From contig OX442424.1 of assembly GCA_949361645.1 (NCBI GenBank), forward strand, positions 2,621,015-2,685,014: a stretch of DNA of 64,000 nucleotides, read 5' to 3'. This stretch comes from Spongilla lacustris (taxonomy: Eukaryota > Porifera > Demospongiae > Spongillida > Spongillidae). This document shows positions 62,101 to 64,000 of the stretch, piece by piece (the first letter of the stretch is position 1; every line of letters begins with the position of its first letter). The position numbers were made by a program, and so were the translations under genes. The notes beneath the pieces are model-generated. The model was given only the letters and a program-made list of their open reading frames with translations. It had not been told where the DNA came from and did not search any database.

Positions 62101-64000
62101 CGCCTTCCCACTTTACTGTATTTCATTCTGTCTTCTCGTACCATACTAGCTTTCTACTGATCTTGTCTCATCATCTTGTGTACAGCATGTATTCATTAGT
62201 ACTCTTGTCCTGTCTCTCCTCCTCCTGCTTTGGTGGCCCTTTATTTTTCTTTCCTGGTCCCCAAATAAATTTTCTTCAACAATAGCCCCAAATAGATTCT
62301 TGTTCTTCTCAAGTATAGCTTGTTCCTGTTCCCCGATAGCAGCCAGACACTTATTACTGTGGCAGATCTGCTGTTTTATTGGCTTTCCGATACAGATACT
62401 CGTTATCTTGCCAATCAGCAAGCCCATTCTAGATGTACCTTGTGGCTCTTCTTTCCCTCCTCAACTGGTTGGCAGGACTCTCTTCTTCCTGATGGTAGCC
62501 CCTTCTGATTGGACTGGCTTTCCTCTATAGCGGTAGGTCTGTCGAGCTCACTCCAACATATTTCTCCTCTCTGATGGTAGGCATTTCTCCTCCCTGTTGC
62601 AGGCTTTTCACCTCCATTTAGCAAATGCAGCACTGGATGCACATTTACTTTGTGCCTTTTAAAAGGTTGTCTTATTGTTTAGCTAAGGACAGCTTGTAAC
62701 AAAATGATAGGATATCCATAGACTACCATACTAGGTAAAATATGAAATTTGATGATTGAAGCTAGATTGTATGCCTATATTATAGATTTGGGTTGAATTA
62801 GCTTATAGTTGTATAGTTATGCAGTTTGGCTGGGCTAGCAAGTAGGCATCCATGGCACAATGTTAGGGGTGTGATACGATGGCTCTGCCCATTCAGTGCT
62901 ACCTCTTGGAGAACCCTCCATAACGGGTGATGGAATAAGTGAATAAAGAGAAAAATTGACTCGATGCCATCTGTAATATTGTAGTCAGTTTGTGCATGCA
63001 TGATTGCTTGTCCTCCAATGGAAAGAGCCTTTAGTACTGCCTTCTGCCTTCTCTCACATGTTGTGGCTGGGCCTTTTGCTGTTGGTGTTTTACCTTTATT
63101 GTCAAATGCAATAACTTCAATGCATGTGTCAAGGTGGTCGTGCACGCATACATGTATCAGTCAAGAGCATGGTATTAATTTCGGATTGCTAACAAAAATG
63201 TATAGAAACACACCAAACACATGACAGCACACAAACAAACATCCATTCTCTAAATGCTGCACAAGGGAAGGATTGGGCAATATGCTTAGCACAGCAAGTC
63301 TAATTTCATTGGCCAGAAAATATGGGCTACTGTATTATGTTCTAACTTTCTAGGTGCATGGTAAGGTACATCATAATGAATGTCAATGTAAATGTGTTTT
63401 AATAGGTAGAAATACATATATTTTACAAAATAAGAGTGCAAAAATGACAAAATCATGTGCAATTAATATATAATTACCATTTCTTTCTCAGTTGCTGCTA
63501 ATGTAGTTTCAATAACAGAACATGATATAGCAGGAGACTCTTTTAAAGTGCAATATCCACCACAGAGGCAGGGCGATGTATGTAGAGTATTAATATCTCA
63601 GCTACCACAAGGAATTGACATGAATTATGTGAAAGGAAAATTGGAAGCCCAAATTGGCAGCAATGAATTCACGATTGAGGAAAAAGACAATGAGTCTGTC
63701 ATACTGACATTCATGGAGCACATGTCTAATACAGGTATGAATCACATATTTGTCCAAATTCAAAAAAATATATATGCAATTTCATTTACAGAACTTGAAG
63801 ATATTGTACAAAAGTTGAACTCCATCAAAATAAAGCGTAACAGTATACAAGCAACTGCTTTGTTTACTCAAACACCATTACCAGAGAAAGATTCAAAAAT
63901 ATTCCTCTATGAGTTACCGGCTATTGATATGGAATATCTCATAGGAAAAGTGGAGGCCAAGATTGGAATTGATGAATTTACAATAGAACAGGAAAGTAGC
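59102..64000 (+). CDS. PARP14-like protein, 5' part with RRM-type repeats (partial, runs off right edge)
   Basis: Exons 59102-59156, 60661-60867, 63492-63734 and 63792 to beyond 64000 join in phase. The first (MATSLEGQGISQVHGTLD) follows an acceptor at 59079, implying a 5' UTR intron. Exon 2 contains LLQIIGLHSDLTSEDLEIYF, then GSVINCTVEQDGLAYVEFDC, and exon 3 begins VAANVVSITEHDIAGDSFKV. Together these are an RRM of the type at the N-terminus of PARP10/PARP14 (GLP..TSEE.LE.YFE, AVVTFE.PE.A..V). Exons 3 and 4 start further similar modules: VLISQLPQGIDMNYVKGKLE and IFLYELPAIDMEYLIGKVEA. PARP14 proteins are macrodomain ADP-ribosyltransferases; the macro, WWE and catalytic domains would lie outside the window, so the assignment rests on the RRMs only. 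Confidence 0.6.
59455..59930. repeat. About 115-bp degenerate tandem repeat, PARP14-like intron 1
   Basis: Roughly four units containing CCACCTCCA, CCAAATCAGT, ATGCACCATCACTAACT, CCAGGTCTACTGAACAATCT and CTGACAACCATCACT in fixed order. Intronic. Confidence 0.8.
61667..61726. repeat. (CACA)n microsatellite, PARP14-like intron 2
   Basis: ACACACAA/ACACACAG repeats of about 60 bp. Confidence 0.9.
62798..63145 (-). other. Unassigned minus-strand open frame in intron 2
   Basis: A 115-codon frame includes DTCIEVIAFDNKGKTPTAKG, GPATTCERRQKAVLKALSIGG and a hydrophobic FLFIHLFHHPLW stretch. It has a protein-like composition but no splice context and no family that I recognise. It may be a retro-insert or transposon fragment. 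Confidence 0.25.

Noticed and set aside
1..64000. tRNA, rRNA, CRISPR or bacterial operon features
   Set aside because: No tRNA-like cloverleaf or rRNA stretch was noticed and there are no bacterial gene signals; short structured RNAs could be missed by eye.

Overview
This is intron-rich animal nuclear DNA: spliced genes with GT-AG introns, many short exons, AT-rich spacers, microsatellites, and numerous small DNA-transposon relics with terminal inverted repeats (TIRs). Recognisable animal genes are GHITM/TMBIM5, the ciliary dynein-regulatory-complex subunit IQCA1/DRC11, a four-repeat annexin and a PARP14-like RRM gene. Compact introns, a choanocyte/ciliary gene set and RAG1-N-terminal-like and THAP-like relics would fit a sponge or another early-branching invertebrate, but that is inference; no rRNA, tRNA or organelle marker fixes the species. 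All gene models come from reading splice sites, reading-frame phase and remembered family sequences; no alignment was run.

Layout. (1) 1-9210, minus: gene A, a 12-exon gene running off the left edge. Exons 1-11 encode about 370 residues; exon 12 (from 6206 leftwards) encodes more than 2,000 residues of Lys/Glu-rich 40-residue repeats. (2) 12907-14448, minus: gene B, a 9-exon tandem paralogue of the first eight exons of gene A that ends after about 187 residues with no repeat tail. (3) 14732-20560, minus: GHITM, 7 exons, 337 residues. (4) 20727-29565, plus: IQCA1/DRC11, 30 exons, 823 residues, sharing a short divergent promoter with GHITM. (5) 32175-37908, minus: annexin, 10 exons, about 322 residues with a one-base phase break at one splice junction. 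(6) 38 to 59 kb: almost gene-free, filled with transposon relics: a RAG1-N-terminal-like relic, an hAT element with a perfect 8-bp target duplication, a fold-back element, a THAP/P-like element carrying a delta-COP-like exon chain, a TTAA-flanked element, and two oppositely oriented copies of an 0.8-kb TIR element 20 kb apart. (7) 59102 to the right edge, plus: 5' part of a PARP14-like multi-RRM gene.

How it fits together. Genes A and B and IQCA1 each carry an RFX X-box-like site (GTTGCC-AC-GGAAAC, GTTGCT-AT-GGAAAT, GTTGTC-AT-GGCTAC) within 50 bp of the chosen ATG. IQCA1 is a known axonemal protein, so A and B are probably ciliary too. The most unusual object is this A/B pair: one tandem copy stayed about 187 residues long while the other acquired a giant, still-expanding repeat domain whose 120-bp units carry a 1,080-bp higher-order duplication.
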